NCBI RefSeq assembly: GCF_014269185.2
Contig: NZ_JABWRZ020000001.1
Coordinates: 1,389,001 to 1,453,000 of the forward strand
DNA from: Pseudomonas oryzicola
Lineage (GTDB): Bacteria > Pseudomonadota > Gammaproteobacteria > Pseudomonadales > Pseudomonadaceae
DNA length: 64,000 nt
Direction of reading: 5' to 3'
The notes beneath the pieces were generated by a model. That model ran no database searches and was not told the origin of the DNA. It saw only the letters and a list, made by a program, of their open reading frames with translations. Every line of letters begins with the position of its first letter. The stretch's first letter is position 1. Positions 1-8,468 of this stretch are shown piece after piece. The position numbers and the translations under genes are program-made.

Positions 1-1
1 T

Positions 2-1048
2 AAAGAGATCTACATCGACGACCTGCGCGAAGAGTTCGTGCGCGATTTCGTGTTCCCGATGTTCCGCGCCAACACCGTCTACGAAGGCGAGTACCTGCTG
101 GGTACCTCCATCGCACGTCCGCTGATCGCCAAGCGCCTGATCGAAATTGCCAACGAAACCGGTGCTGACGCCATTTCCCACGGCGCAACCGGCAAGGGTA
201 ACGACCAGGTGCGTTTCGAGCTGGGTGCCTACGCCCTGAAACCAGGTGTCAAGGTCATCGCCCCATGGCGTGAGTGGGACCTGCTGTCCCGCGAAAAGCT
301 GATGGACTATGCCGAGAAGCACGGTATTCCGATCGAACGTCACGGCAAGAAGAAATCGCCGTACTCGATGGACGCCAACCTGCTGCACATCTCCTACGAA
401 GGCGGTGTCCTGGAAGATACCTGGACCGAGCACGAAGAAGACATGTGGCGCTGGAGCGTCTCGCCTGAGAATGCCCCGGACCAGGCGACCTACATCGAGC
501 TGACCTACCGCAACGGTGACATCGTTGCCATCGACGGTGTCGAGAAAACCCCGGCTACCGTGCTGGCCGACCTGAACCGTATTGGTGGTGCCAACGGCAT
601 CGGCCGCCTCGACATCGTCGAGAACCGTTACGTCGGCATGAAGTCGCGTGGTTGCTACGAAACCCCTGGCGGCACCATCATGCTCAAGGCTCACCGTGCC
701 ATCGAGTCGATCACCCTGGACCGTGAAGTCGCTCACCTCAAGGATGAGCTGATGCCGAAGTACGCCAGCCTGATCTACACCGGCTACTGGTGGAGCCCGG
801 AGCGTCTGATGCTGCAGCAGATGATCGACGCTTCGCAGGTCAACGTGAACGGCGTGGTGCGCCTGAAGCTGTACAAGGGCAATGTCACCGTGGTCGGCCG
901 CAAGTCGGACGACTCGCTGTTCGATGCCAACATCGCTACCTTCGAGGAAGATGGCGGCGCCTACAACCAGGCGGACGCTGCTGGCTTCATCAAGCTCAAC
1001 GCACTGCGTATGCGCATTGCCGCCAACAAGGGCCGTTCGCTGCTCTGA
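2..1048 (+). CDS. argG: Argininosuccinate synthase, C-terminal 348 residues (5' end outside window)
   Basis: Catalyses the ATP-dependent joining of citrulline and aspartate to argininosuccinate, the penultimate step of arginine synthesis, in the cytoplasm. The frame is open from base 2 and ends with TGA at 1046-1048. Recognisable family stretches are [25 protein letters not shown] and [14 protein letters not shown]. Pseudomonas ArgG is about 405 residues, so roughly 55 N-terminal residues with the nucleotide-binding loop lie upstream of the window. A strong intrinsic terminator follows within 20 bases, so argG is the last gene of its transcript. Confidence 0.97.
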   Translation, partial: KEIYIDDLREEFVRDFVFPMFRANTVYEGEYLLGTSIARPLIAKRLIEIANETGADAISHGATGKGNDQVRFELGAYALKPGVKVIAPWREWDLLSREKLMDYAEKHGIPIERHGKKKSPYSMDANLLHISYEGGVLEDTWTEHEEDMWRWSVSPENAPDQATYIELTYRNGDIVAIDGVEKTPATVLADLNRIGGANGIGRLDIVENRYVGMKSRGCYETPGGTIMLKAHRAIESITLDREVAHLKDELMPKYASLIYTGYWWSPERLMLQQMIDASQVNVNGVVRLKLYKGNVTVVGRKSDDSLFDANIATFEEDGGAYNQADAAGFIKLNALRMRIAANKGRSLL

Positions 1049-1066
1049 TTGCTGGCGCATGCCATG

Positions 1067-1096
1067 AAAACCCCGGCCTGGCCGGGGTTTTTTTTT
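1067..1096 (+). terminator. Intrinsic terminator of argG
   Basis: A GC stem (CCCCGGC / GCCGGGG, 1071-1087) is followed by nine T residues, about 20 bases after the argG stop codon. This is a textbook rho-independent terminator. Confidence 0.95.
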
Positions 1097-1120
1097 GGGC
1101 CTGATGGAGGCCTGAAACCC

Positions 1121-1603
1121 TCAGTCGCCTCGGGGTACCGCATCTTCTTCCAATGGGCTGACCGACAATTGGGCACATTGGCGTTTGTCCAGGTTGCAGA
1201 GGCGCCATGTCTTGGGTGTTTGCACGGGATGGGCAAGAACAAGCCGAAGTTGCTGTTCCATCAACTGACAGGCATCGGGCCCGGAGAACATGATCGTGAC
1301 TGGCTCGGCATGGACGGCCTCGCTGATTTCGCGAGGTGTGCTTGGTAGCGTCCTGGTATCTGGCGTAGGCGGCATGTCGCTTGCCGTTTTATCCGACGAT
1401 GGGCGGTAGAACGACTTGTAATTGAAGTTGAGTGTCAGGAAGAACAGCGCTGTCAGAAAGAATGGAAACCCCACCAGAAACCAGGTGTAGAGATTCTGGC
1501 TGGCTTCGCTGAGAAACGGCAAGGTAGCAAGTGCGGAGGATTCGATGATCCCCGCGAAGATGGCAATGATCGTCAGCGGGGCGACAGGTTGTCTTTCGGG
1601 CAT
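1121..1603 (-). CDS. Hypothetical two-helix membrane protein
   Basis: A 160-residue protein of unknown function. Two hydrophobic segments, about residues 8-27 (APLTIIAIFAGIIESSALA) and 38-60 (YTWFLVGFPFFLTALFFLTL), are followed by a polar C-terminal half of about 95 residues. The ATG at 1603 is chosen because GGAG lies nine bases upstream; an in-frame ATG at 1630 has no good ribosome site. The polar half has no motif I recognise. The gene converges on argG and is divergent from the response regulator to its right. Gene is likely real because of frame, start site and membrane segments; function unknown. Confidence 0.7.
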   Translation of the reverse strand: MPERQPVAPLTIIAIFAGIIESSALATLPFLSEASQNLYTWFLVGFPFFLTALFFLTLNFNYKSFYRPSSDKTASDMPPTPDTRTLPSTPREISEAVHAEPVTIMFSGPDACQLMEQQLRLVLAHPVQTPKTWRLCNLDKRQCAQLSVSPLEEDAVPRGD

Positions 1604-1963
1604 GAGGGCTGTCTCCGGCGTTTTCCCCATTGTTGTCTTACTGTGTCGCTCAACTAAAGACTGGACTGTTTCCCGGGCGGGGAATCAACGCTGTCCCGCG
1701 CTGTGGCGAGTATGTTCAGCAGGCCTTTGCTGAAGCTTTTCAAGGGAAAGAGTGGCCTGGAACGGGGCGCATGGAAAAACGGGCAATACCGTTACGCCTT
1801 TTTAAGGAAGTTTGTTGTTACAGGCGTAGTAGTTATGTGTAAGAAATTTCTGTAAGTGTTGTAGGTTTCATCTGTTCATCTGTTTCTTCGGCAAATCCTC
1901 GCGCCATCAGGTGTTCTGTCGGTTATCGTGGCGTGCCAAAGCAGAACAATGAATGGATATCGC
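1604..1963. other. Divergent intergenic region, no gene seen
   Basis: About 360 bases between two divergent genes, AT-richer than its surroundings around 1780-1880. It should hold promoters for both genes, but I cannot assign -35/-10 boxes with confidence and see no further gene or RNA. Confidence 0.5.
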
Positions 1964-2587
1964 ATGAATAAAGTGCTTATCGTGGATGATCATCCGGTCA
2001 TACGCCTGGCCGTGCGCATGCTGATGGAGCGGCATGGTTATGACGTCGTGGCGGAAACCGACAACGGCGTGGCAGCGTTGCAACTGACACGGCAGCACCT
2101 GCCGGATATCGTGGTGCTGGATATCGGTATTCCGAAACTGGACGGCCTGGAGGTGATTGCCCGCATGACCACCTTCAGCCCCGGCAGCAAGGTGCTGGTA
2201 CTGACGTCGCAGGCGCCTGGCAATTTCTCTATGCGTTGCATGCAGGCAGGGGCGGCAGGGTATGTGTGCAAGCAGCAGGAACTCACGGAACTGCTGAGCG
2301 CCATCAAGGCCGTATTGTCGGGCTACAGCTACTTCCCCAACCAGGCCCTGCATGTTTCACGTGGCAAGGGCGGGGGAAGCGAGACGGATATGGTCAACCG
2401 CCTCTCGGCACGCGAGATGACAGTGTTGCAACAGTTGGCGAGAGGGCGTTCGAACAAGGAAATTGCCGACAGCATGTTCCTCAGCAACAAGACGGTCAGT
2501 ACCTACAAATCACGCCTGTTGCTCAAGCTCAATGCGCGGTCGCTGGTCGACCTGATCGAGCTGGCGCAACGTCAGGGGTTGAGCTGA
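1964..2587 (+). CDS. Orphan NarL/FixJ-type response regulator
   Basis: A 207-residue two-component response regulator. The N-terminal receiver domain (about 1-120) shows the acidic pair in LIVDDHP, the phospho-acceptor Asp53 in VVLDIGIP and the switch lysine in a CKQQELTE segment. The C-terminal LuxR-type helix-turn-helix (about 140-205) contains LSAREMTVLQQLARGRSNKEIA and a recognition helix near NKTVSTYKSRLL. The start at 1964 gives a domain beginning MNKVLIVDD; an ATG at 1949 would add five residues. No histidine kinase is adjacent, so its partner must be elsewhere. Targets cannot be read from the sequence. Confidence 0.93.
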   Translation: MNKVLIVDDHPVIRLAVRMLMERHGYDVVAETDNGVAALQLTRQHLPDIVVLDIGIPKLDGLEVIARMTTFSPGSKVLVLTSQAPGNFSMRCMQAGAAGYVCKQQELTELLSAIKAVLSGYSYFPNQALHVSRGKGGGSETDMVNRLSAREMTVLQQLARGRSNKEIADSMFLSNKTVSTYKSRLLLKLNARSLVDLIELAQRQGLS

Positions 2588-2599
2588 CCGGCAGGCCGT

Positions 2600-2622
2600 A
2601 AAGCCTCCGCCCCGGAGGCTTT
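2600..2622. terminator. Hairpin between convergent genes
   Basis: AAAGCCTCCG and CGGAGGCTTT form a 10-bp stem with a three-base loop, just after the response regulator and facing the end of the PA3496-type gene. The stem ends in A and T on both sides, so it can act in both directions. Confidence 0.7.
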
Positions 2623-2644
2623 GCCAGCGCTGCGGGCCATGCGC

Positions 2645-2821
2645 CTACAGGTCGTAGTCGAAATCGGCCAGTTGTTTCTGCAGGCGCCTTTCTTCCAGCA
2701 TGTTGTCAATGGTGCGGCGTTTGCTGAGGTTGGTCTTTGCGCTTTCCACAGGGGGCTCCGCTTCATCCTCTGCGGCAACAAAATCATCTTCGATCGACAG
2801 GTCGTCTTTATCGCTACTCAT
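2645..2821 (-). CDS. PA3496-type small acidic protein
   Basis: A 58-residue protein, strongly acidic in its first half (MSSDKDDLSIEDDF) and basic, arginine-rich in the second (SKRRTIDNMLEERRLQKQL). It resembles the short conserved protein next to nth in P. aeruginosa (PA3496), which has no established biochemical role. The ATG at 2821 has GGAG ten bases upstream and is preferred over the ATG four codons earlier. It has no signal peptide or membrane helix. It is on the nth strand, about 100 bases upstream of nth, so co-transcription is possible. Confidence 0.8.
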   Translation of the reverse strand: MSSDKDDLSIEDDFVAAEDEAEPPVESAKTNLSKRRTIDNMLEERRLQKQLADFDYDL

Positions 2822-2925
2822 GAGTCGCTCCAAGCCAAGGGGCCATTGGCCGTCCTTATAACCAGAAAGCAGACGCTGGTAAAAAAGATTTTTTCAATCG
2901 CTTCAGGTGGTTTTTGCCTATTGAC

Positions 2926-3564
2926 TCAATCGTCTGAAGTCTTGTGCTTGTACTCGCACAGATCTTCGATCCGGCAGCTGCCGCAGCGTGGCTTACGGGC
3001 CTGGCACACATAGCGCCCGTGCAGGATCAGCCAGTGGTGGGCGTCGAGCAGGTACTCCCTGGGGACGAACTTGATCAGCTTTTTTTCCACTTCCAGCACG
3101 GTCTTGCCCGGCGCGATGCCTGTGCGGTTGCTGACCCGGAAGATATGGGTATCCACCGCCATGGTCGGTTGGCGAAACGCGGTGTTCAGCACCACGTTGG
3201 CGGTTTTGCGGCCTACGCCAGGCAGTGCCTCCAGCGCTTCGCGGGTCTGCGGTACCTGGCCGCCGTGGCGCTCGATCAGCAGCCGACAGGCCTCGATGAC
3301 GTTTTTCGCCTTGCTGTTATACAGGCCGATGGTCTTGATGTACTCGCTCAGGCCTTCGACACCCAGGGCATGGATGGCTTCGGGAGTGTTGGCGACCGGA
3401 AACAGGCGAGCGGTAGCCTTGTTGACGCCCACGTCGGTGGCTTGCGCGGACAGGGTCACGGCGACCAGCAGTTCGAACGGGGTAGTGTAGGCCAGTTCGG
3501 TCTTCGGCTCGGGGTTGTCTTCGTGCAACCTGCGAAAGATCTCCAGGCGTTTGGCGGCATTCAT
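2926..3564 (-). CDS. nth: Endonuclease III
   Basis: A 212-residue bifunctional DNA glycosylase/AP lyase that removes oxidised pyrimidines in base-excision repair. The helix-hairpin-helix with the catalytic lysine is LPGVGRKTANVV, the catalytic aspartate is in VDTHIFRVSNRTG, and the C-terminal [4Fe-4S] loop has the expected C-X6-C-X2-C-X5-C spacing in CQARKPRCGSCRIEDLC. Length is typical. The gene follows rsxE by four bases on the same strand, as in other Pseudomonas, and is probably the last or near-last gene of the rsx transcript. Confidence 0.97.
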   Translation of the reverse strand: MNAAKRLEIFRRLHEDNPEPKTELAYTTPFELLVAVTLSAQATDVGVNKATARLFPVANTPEAIHALGVEGLSEYIKTIGLYNSKAKNVIEACRLLIERHGGQVPQTREALEALPGVGRKTANVVLNTAFRQPTMAVDTHIFRVSNRTGIAPGKTVLEVEKKLIKFVPREYLLDAHHWLILHGRYVCQARKPRCGSCRIEDLCEYKHKTSDD

Positions 3565-3568
3565 GAAA

Positions 3569-4093
3569 TCAGGTTGTTCCTTGACGACGTGGGTGGGCAG
3601 GGCCTGTACGCAGGCGATTGTACAAGGCCCACAGCAGTCCGAGCAGTATCAGGGCGCCGGGGGCCAGGCTGGCCAGGTGCAGGCCGGCAATCTCGGCTAG
3701 CCATTGCCGGCTGGCGCCGAGCAACAGGCAGCTGGCAAGCAGTGCGCCAAGGTACCTGGCAAGCAGCCGCCAGCGCCCCTGGTTGGGTAGCAAGTGGTCA
3801 GTGGCCAGGCATTGCAGGCATAGCAACGCGGGGTAGTGGCCGAGGGCGAGCGCCAGTGGTAGCAGCCAGGCAAGCAGAGCCAGTTGCAGGCAGCTGGCCA
3901 GCGCCGCCAGCAGCAGCAGGCTGGCCAGTGTGAGCGCCCAAGTGGCAAGCCTGTGGCGTAGAGGCGCCAGCAGCAACTGGTGCAGGCCGCTCATCAGCAC
4001 CGCGCACACGCCAATGGTAGCGCCTTCGCTCAGGGTCCGGGTGGCGCCCAACAGCGGCACCAGGCTTGCGCCAAGCAGATAAAACCTATTCAT
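3569..4093 (-). CDS. rsxE: RsxE/RnfE-like membrane subunit, short and diverged
   Basis: A 174-residue integral membrane protein matching the RnfE/NqrD family at both ends: an N-terminal LLGASLVPLLGAT where the family has a GLCPLLAVT-like segment, and a C-terminal LAPGALILLGLLWAL like the family's PPGAFIGLGLML. Normal RnfE is about 230 residues, so this one is shortened. Of the two cysteines that help hold the intramembrane [2Fe-2S] cluster with RnfA, the first (GLCP) is missing; the second may survive in LCLQCLATD. It overlaps rsxG by eight bases. Identity as an RsxE relative is firm; standard electron-transfer function is doubtful. Confidence 0.8.
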   Translation of the reverse strand: MNRFYLLGASLVPLLGATRTLSEGATIGVCAVLMSGLHQLLLAPLRHRLATWALTLASLLLLAALASCLQLALLAWLLPLALALGHYPALLCLQCLATDHLLPNQGRWRLLARYLGALLASCLLLGASRQWLAEIAGLHLASLAPGALILLGLLWALYNRLRTGPAHPRRQGTT

Positions 4094-4688
4094 GCAGGGT
4101 GCCCTCCAGCAGCACGCTGCGCTGCTCGTCGAAATAACTGAGCGCCTCTTGCAGTGCGCTGATCACGGCACGTGAGGTCACGGTGGCGCCGGCCAACTGG
4201 TCGAAGTCGCCCTGGTCACGTTTCAGCGCCCAGTGGTCGCCCAGCTGTCGATTGGCAAATTGCCCTAACCAGTTCACCTGTGGATCACCCAGGCGTGCCC
4301 CCAGCCCGGGGCTTTCCTGTTGATCGATTACCTGGCTGCCGATCAGTCGACCGTCTTTGGCAATGGCGACGCTCAGCGCGATCGGGCCGGCATAGCCCTG
4401 GGCCTGGGTAACCAGAATGATGGCGGCCGGTTTCCCTGCCAGTGTCGCCCGGTAAGCGGCTACGATGCGGCTGTTCGGTCGCTGTGCGGCGGGCCTGGGC
4501 AGCGGATCGTCGAGTGGCTGGTTGTCGTAGCTGCCGTCGGGCAGCACTGCCAGCCGCTGACGGCTTTGCAGTTGTTTTGCGGCATCGGCGATGGCCGGGC
4601 GGGTCCAGTGCCGCCAGGCCAGAGTAGCCGACACGGCCAGTGCCGCAATCACCAGCAACAGCGCTGTATCGCGAACCAGGCGATTCAT
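4086..4688 (-). CDS. rsxG: RsxG/RnfG subunit with flavin-attachment motif
   Basis: A 200-residue protein with one N-terminal membrane helix (about residues 7-24) and an exported FMN-binding domain. The segment DQLAGATVTSRAV near residues 163-175 is the covalent FMN attachment site of this family; the threonine of GAT is at residue 169. In the complete Rnf complex RnfG passes electrons on the periplasmic side. ApbE-type flavin transferase would be required and is not in this window. Start and stop overlap neighbours (ATGA with rsxD, eight bases with rsxE), indicating tight translation coupling. Unlike RsxA and RsxE it looks functionally intact. Confidence 0.9.
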   Translation of the reverse strand: MNRLVRDTALLLVIAALAVSATLAWRHWTRPAIADAAKQLQSRQRLAVLPDGSYDNQPLDDPLPRPAAQRPNSRIVAAYRATLAGKPAAIILVTQAQGYAGPIALSVAIAKDGRLIGSQVIDQQESPGLGARLGDPQVNWLGQFANRQLGDHWALKRDQGDFDQLAGATVTSRAVISALQEALSYFDEQRSVLLEGTLHE

Positions 4689-5659
4689 CGGGCAACCTGC
4701 TGGCGCTGCGCCGCCAGGCGCTCGAGCCCCGGCGCCAGAAGGTTCATCAGCAGGATGGCGAACGCCGTGCCATCCGGATAGCTGCCCCAGGTGCGGATCA
4801 GGTAGATCAGCAAGCCCGCCCCTACGCCGAACAGCAGCCTGGCCCGCTCATGCCGGGGGCCGGAGACCGGTTCGGTGGCAATGAAGAATGCGGCCATCAT
4901 GGTCGAGCCGGAAAACAGGTGCAGCAAGGGCGAGCCGTTGGAGTCCGAGCCCGATCCGTTCCAGCCCAGCAGGCTGAACAGCAACAGGCCTGCCAGCAAG
5001 CCAGTCGGCGCATGCCAGCTGATCACCCTGCGCTGCAGCAGGAACAGGCCGCCAAGCAGGAACGCCAGGTTCACCCATTCGCTGCCCTGCCCGCCGATGC
5101 TGCCAAAGCCCGGGTGGCTGGCGAACAGCTCATCGATGGTCAGGCTGCGGTTGTGGCGCAGGCCGTCGAGCAGTGTCGGCCGGGCCCAGGCATCGATCTG
5201 GTCGCCGCCGGCGAAGACTTGTTGCAGGCTGTCGAGCAGGCCGGGTGCAGGCCCCGGCCAATGGTTCATCTGCAGCGGGAAGCTCAGCAGCACGAAGGCA
5301 TAACCGACCATGGCCGGGTTGAACAGGTTGCGTCCCACTCCGCCGAAGGCCTGCTTGCCGATACCGATGGCAATGCTGGCGGCGGCCACCGGTAGCCACC
5401 ACGGCGCCAGAGTGGGCAGGGCGGCGGCCAGCAGCACGGCGGTCACCAGCGCGCTGCCGTCGTTCAGCACGGGGCTCGGCGGTTGCCCGCGTAACCGCAG
5501 CAGCAGTGCTTCGCACAGCATTGCAGCACTGGCGCACAGCACCAGGTTCAGCAGTAATCCCCAGCCGTGTAGCCATGACAGCACCAGCAAGCCGGGTACG
5601 CAGGCCAGCAACACCAGGCCCATGCTGGTGCGCAGCCGCGGGTCGGGCTTGGCGCTCAT
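4685..5659 (-). CDS. rsxD: RsxD/RnfD membrane subunit
   Basis: A 324-residue multi-helix protein of the RnfD/NqrB family. The ATG at 5659 overlaps the rsxA stop as ATGA and gives MSAKPDPRLRTSMGLVLLACVPG, the normal family beginning; a longer frame extending to 5965 would run across rsxA and is rejected. In the first periplasmic loop the family carries an FMN on a threonine in a D-x5-T context; here it reads DAWARPTLLD, keeping the D and T but not the residues between. The C-terminal GSYPDGTAFAILLMN is characteristic. The gene usually follows rsxC, but here it follows rsxA directly. Confidence 0.9.
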   Translation of the reverse strand: MSAKPDPRLRTSMGLVLLACVPGLLVLSWLHGWGLLLNLVLCASAAMLCEALLLRLRGQPPSPVLNDGSALVTAVLLAAALPTLAPWWLPVAAASIAIGIGKQAFGGVGRNLFNPAMVGYAFVLLSFPLQMNHWPGPAPGLLDSLQQVFAGGDQIDAWARPTLLDGLRHNRSLTIDELFASHPGFGSIGGQGSEWVNLAFLLGGLFLLQRRVISWHAPTGLLAGLLLFSLLGWNGSGSDSNGSPLLHLFSGSTMMAAFFIATEPVSGPRHERARLLFGVGAGLLIYLIRTWGSYPDGTAFAILLMNLLAPGLERLAAQRQQVAR

Positions 5660-6189
5660 TGGCTGAACAACCCGTTGAGGCCGGAAAATGCCATGGCCAT
5701 CACCCCGGCACCGAGCAACTCGATCGGCAGGCCGCGCAGCACCCCGGGGATGTCGGCATGGGTGCAGCGCTGGCGCAAATCGGCGAACAAGGCGAGCGCC
5801 AGCCAGAAGCTGCCGCCAGCCAGCAGCCCTTGCCGCAAGGTGGCAAACCCTGTGTATTGGTCGCTTGCCTGTTGCAGGGCCAACCCGAGCACCGCCGCGT
5901 TGCTCAGTAGCAGCGCTGGAAGTTGCGCCACTGGCCAGCTGGGTTGCCAGCGTGTCAGCAGCCACGGCACACCCCAGGCGAGCAGTGCCAGCCAGGGCAG
6001 CAGCAGGAACAGCTCAAGACCTTCGGCCAGCAGGGGCATCGCCAGCTTTGCGCCGATCGCACCCAGTGCGATGCACAGCGCGCAGGCAAAGCCATGCACA
6101 TGCAGGTGCAGCCCGGGGCCCGGCGTTTGCGACAGGCACAGGTGATTGACCAGCGCCGCACTGATCAGGACCAGAAGGTAATCGCTCAT
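5656..6189 (-). CDS. rsxA: RsxA/RnfA-like membrane subunit lacking the cluster cysteines
   Basis: A 177-residue membrane protein. The N-terminus MSDYLLVLISAALVNHL, the middle LLLSNAAVLGLALQ and the C-terminal DIPGVLRGLPIELLGAGVMAMAF match RnfA/NqrE segment by segment, including the final GLMSLAF-like helix. In normal RnfA the first helix continues into GLCPFLGVS and the middle reads TNCAVLGVAL; these two cysteines hold a [2Fe-2S] cluster with RnfE. Here the first segment is CLSQTPGPG and the second is SNAAV, so both ligands are gone. Start at 6189 is chosen to match the family N-terminus. It is the first gene of the reduced operon. Confidence 0.8.
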   Translation of the reverse strand: MSDYLLVLISAALVNHLCLSQTPGPGLHLHVHGFACALCIALGAIGAKLAMPLLAEGLELFLLLPWLALLAWGVPWLLTRWQPSWPVAQLPALLLSNAAVLGLALQQASDQYTGFATLRQGLLAGGSFWLALALFADLRQRCTHADIPGVLRGLPIELLGAGVMAMAFSGLNGLFSQ

Positions 6190-6237
6190 GCAATGACGAT
6201 AGCGGGAATCGTGGCGATTGTCCGGGGCGGGGGGAGC

Positions 6238-6266
6238 CCTGCGGGGCCGCAAAGCCGCCCCGCAGG
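6238..6266 (-). terminator. Hairpin between metG and rsxA
   Basis: CCTGCGGGG and CCCCGCAGG form a nine-base-pair stem immediately after the metG stop codon on the minus strand. There is no T-run, so it may be a weak terminator or transcript-stabilising hairpin. It separates metG from the rsx genes. Confidence 0.5.
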
Positions 6267-6270
6267 TCAG

Positions 6271-8310
6271 TTACTTGATGCGCTGGCCGGGCTTGGCACC
6301 GCTGTCCGGGCTCAGCAGGTAGATCTCTTCCCCGCCAGGGCCGGCCGCCATGACCATGCCCTCGGATACCCCAAAGCGCATCTTCCGCGGCTTGAGGTTG
6401 GCCACCATCATGGTCAGGCGACCCTCCAGCTTGGACGGGTCAGGGTAGGCCGACTTGATGCCCGAGAACACGTTGCGGCACTCGTCGCCGATGTCCAGGG
6501 TCAGTTGCAGCAGCTTGTCGGCACCCGGCACGGCTTCGGCCTTGACGATCAGTGCTACGCGCAGGTCGACGGCCGCGAAGGTATCGAACTCGATTTCTGC
6601 CGACAACGGGTCCTTGGCCAGCTCGCCGTTGCCAACCGGGGCCTTGGCTTCGGCGGCCAGCAGGTCTTCCTTGCTGGCGGCGACCATGGCTTCGACCTTG
6701 GCCGGTTCGATGCGGCTCATCAGCGCTTTGAACGGGTTCAGCTGGTGATTCTCCAGACGCGACTGGTGGTCGTTCCAGGTCAGCGGGGCCACATTGAGGA
6801 AGGCTTCGGCGTCGGCAGCCAACAGCGGCAGCACCGGCTTGAGGAAAATGACCAGCTGGCGGAACAGGTTGATGCCCTGTGCACAGATGGCCTGTACTTC
6901 GTCCTGCTTGCCTTCCTGTTTGGCCAGCGACCATGGTGCCTTGTCGGCGATCCAGGCGTTGGCGCGGTCAGCCAGTGCCATGATCTCGCGCATGGCACGG
7001 CCGAAGTCGCGCCCTTCATAGGCATCGGCGATTGATGGGGCGGCCGCCAGGAAGGCTTCGCTCAGCTCCGGTGCGGCATCGCCGGCCACCATCACGCCTG
7101 CATTGCCCTTGTGAATGAAACCGGCGCAGCGGCTGGCGATGTTGACTACCTTGCCGACCAGGTCCGAGTTGACCTTCTGCACGAAGTCTTCCAGGTTCAG
7201 GTCCAGGTCATCGACGCCACGACCCAGCTTGGCCGCGTAGTAGTAACGCAGGTATTCGGGCTGCAGGTGGTCAAGGTAGGTGCGGGCCTTGATGAAGGTG
7301 CCACGCGACTTGGACATCTTGGCTCCGTTCACGGTCAGGTAGCCGTGGACGTTGACCGCAGTCGGCTTGCGGAAGCCGGCGCCCTCGAGCATGGCCGGCC
7401 AGAACAGGGCATGGAAGTTGACGATGTCCTTGCCGATGAAGTGGTACAGCTCGGCCTTGGAGCCCTCGTTCCAGAAGGCATCGAAGTCCAGCTCCGGGCG
7501 GCGTGCGCAGAGGTTCTTGAAGCTGGCCATGTAGCCGATCGGCGCATCCAGCCATACGTAGAAGTATTTGCCTGGCTCGCCCGGGATCTCGAAGCCGAAA
7601 TACGGCGCATCACGGGAGATATCCCATTCCTGCAGGCCCGAGTCCAGCCATTCGGCCAGCTTGTTGGCCACCGCGTCCTGCAGCGTGCCGCTGCGGGTCC
7701 ACTGCTGCAGCATGGCCTGGAAGTCCGGCAGCTTGAAGAAGAAGTGCTGGGAATCGCGCAGTACCGGGGTGGCGCCGGAGATGGCCGACTTGGGGTTCTT
7801 CAGCTCGGTGGGCGCGTAGGTGGCGCCGCATTTTTCGCAGTTGTCGCCGTACTGGTCTTCGGCGGCGCACTTGGGGCAGGTGCCCTTGATGAACCGGTCA
7901 GCGAGGAACATGCCCTTTTCCGGGTCGAAATACTGGGTCACCGAGCGGGTGGCGATGTGCCCGGCTTCACGCAGGCGCGTGTAGATCAGGCTCGACAGCT
8001 CGCGGTTCTCTTCGCTGTGGGTGGAGTGGAAGTTGTCGAAGTCCACCAGGAAGTCGGCGAAGTCGCTGCTGTGCTCGGCCTGGACGTTGGCGATCAGCTG
8101 TTCCGGAGTGATGCCTTCCTTCTCTGCGCGCAGCATGATGGCCGAACCGTGAGCATCGTCGGCGCACACATAGATACACTGGTTGCCACGCAGCTTCTGG
8201 AAGCGGACCCACATGTCTGTCTGGATGTACTCGAGCATATGGCCAAGGTGGATCGATCCGTTGGCATAGGGCAAGGCGCTGGTGACGAGAATCTGACGTG
8301 GCTCGGACAT
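6271..8310 (-). CDS. metG: Methionyl-tRNA synthetase
   Basis: A 679-residue class I aminoacyl-tRNA synthetase that charges tRNA-Met. The HIGH-type motif is in [12 protein letters not shown] (about residues 14-25), the knuckle zinc site in [17 protein letters not shown], and KMSKS near residue 330. The C-terminal tRNA-binding (Trbp111-like) domain starts around [14 protein letters not shown], giving the long dimeric form. The ATG at 8310 starts [15 protein letters not shown] as in other Pseudomonas; the extra upstream codons are not used. It is divergent from apbC across about 160 bases, an arrangement conserved in the genus. Confidence 0.97.
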   Translation of the reverse strand: MSEPRQILVTSALPYANGSIHLGHMLEYIQTDMWVRFQKLRGNQCIYVCADDAHGSAIMLRAEKEGITPEQLIANVQAEHSSDFADFLVDFDNFHSTHSEENRELSSLIYTRLREAGHIATRSVTQYFDPEKGMFLADRFIKGTCPKCAAEDQYGDNCEKCGATYAPTELKNPKSAISGATPVLRDSQHFFFKLPDFQAMLQQWTRSGTLQDAVANKLAEWLDSGLQEWDISRDAPYFGFEIPGEPGKYFYVWLDAPIGYMASFKNLCARRPELDFDAFWNEGSKAELYHFIGKDIVNFHALFWPAMLEGAGFRKPTAVNVHGYLTVNGAKMSKSRGTFIKARTYLDHLQPEYLRYYYAAKLGRGVDDLDLNLEDFVQKVNSDLVGKVVNIASRCAGFIHKGNAGVMVAGDAAPELSEAFLAAAPSIADAYEGRDFGRAMREIMALADRANAWIADKAPWSLAKQEGKQDEVQAICAQGINLFRQLVIFLKPVLPLLAADAEAFLNVAPLTWNDHQSRLENHQLNPFKALMSRIEPAKVEAMVAASKEDLLAAEAKAPVGNGELAKDPLSAEIEFDTFAAVDLRVALIVKAEAVPGADKLLQLTLDIGDECRNVFSGIKSAYPDPSKLEGRLTMMVANLKPRKMRFGVSEGMVMAAGPGGEEIYLLSPDSGAKPGQRIK

Positions 8311-8468
8311 GGTGGCTCGGCTACTTATCTGGCGACGGGGTAAAAATGAGGTTGATCGGCCACTATAAAGGGCTGGCGAAGATATTTCACCCCGCATGCA
8401 CATCTGCTGACGATTGACGGGTTAGGATAGGCGCCTGTTTTACATTCAGTTTGCCAATGGGAGTCTCC

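Noticed and set aside
2944..3933. 329-residue open frame opposite nth and rsxE
   Set aside because: Antisense shadow of two genes with clear family motifs.
5660..5965. N-terminal extension of rsxD
   Set aside because: It would overlap rsxA in another frame and has an arginine/alanine-rich composition unlike the family; the ATGA overlap at 5656-5659 gives the normal start.
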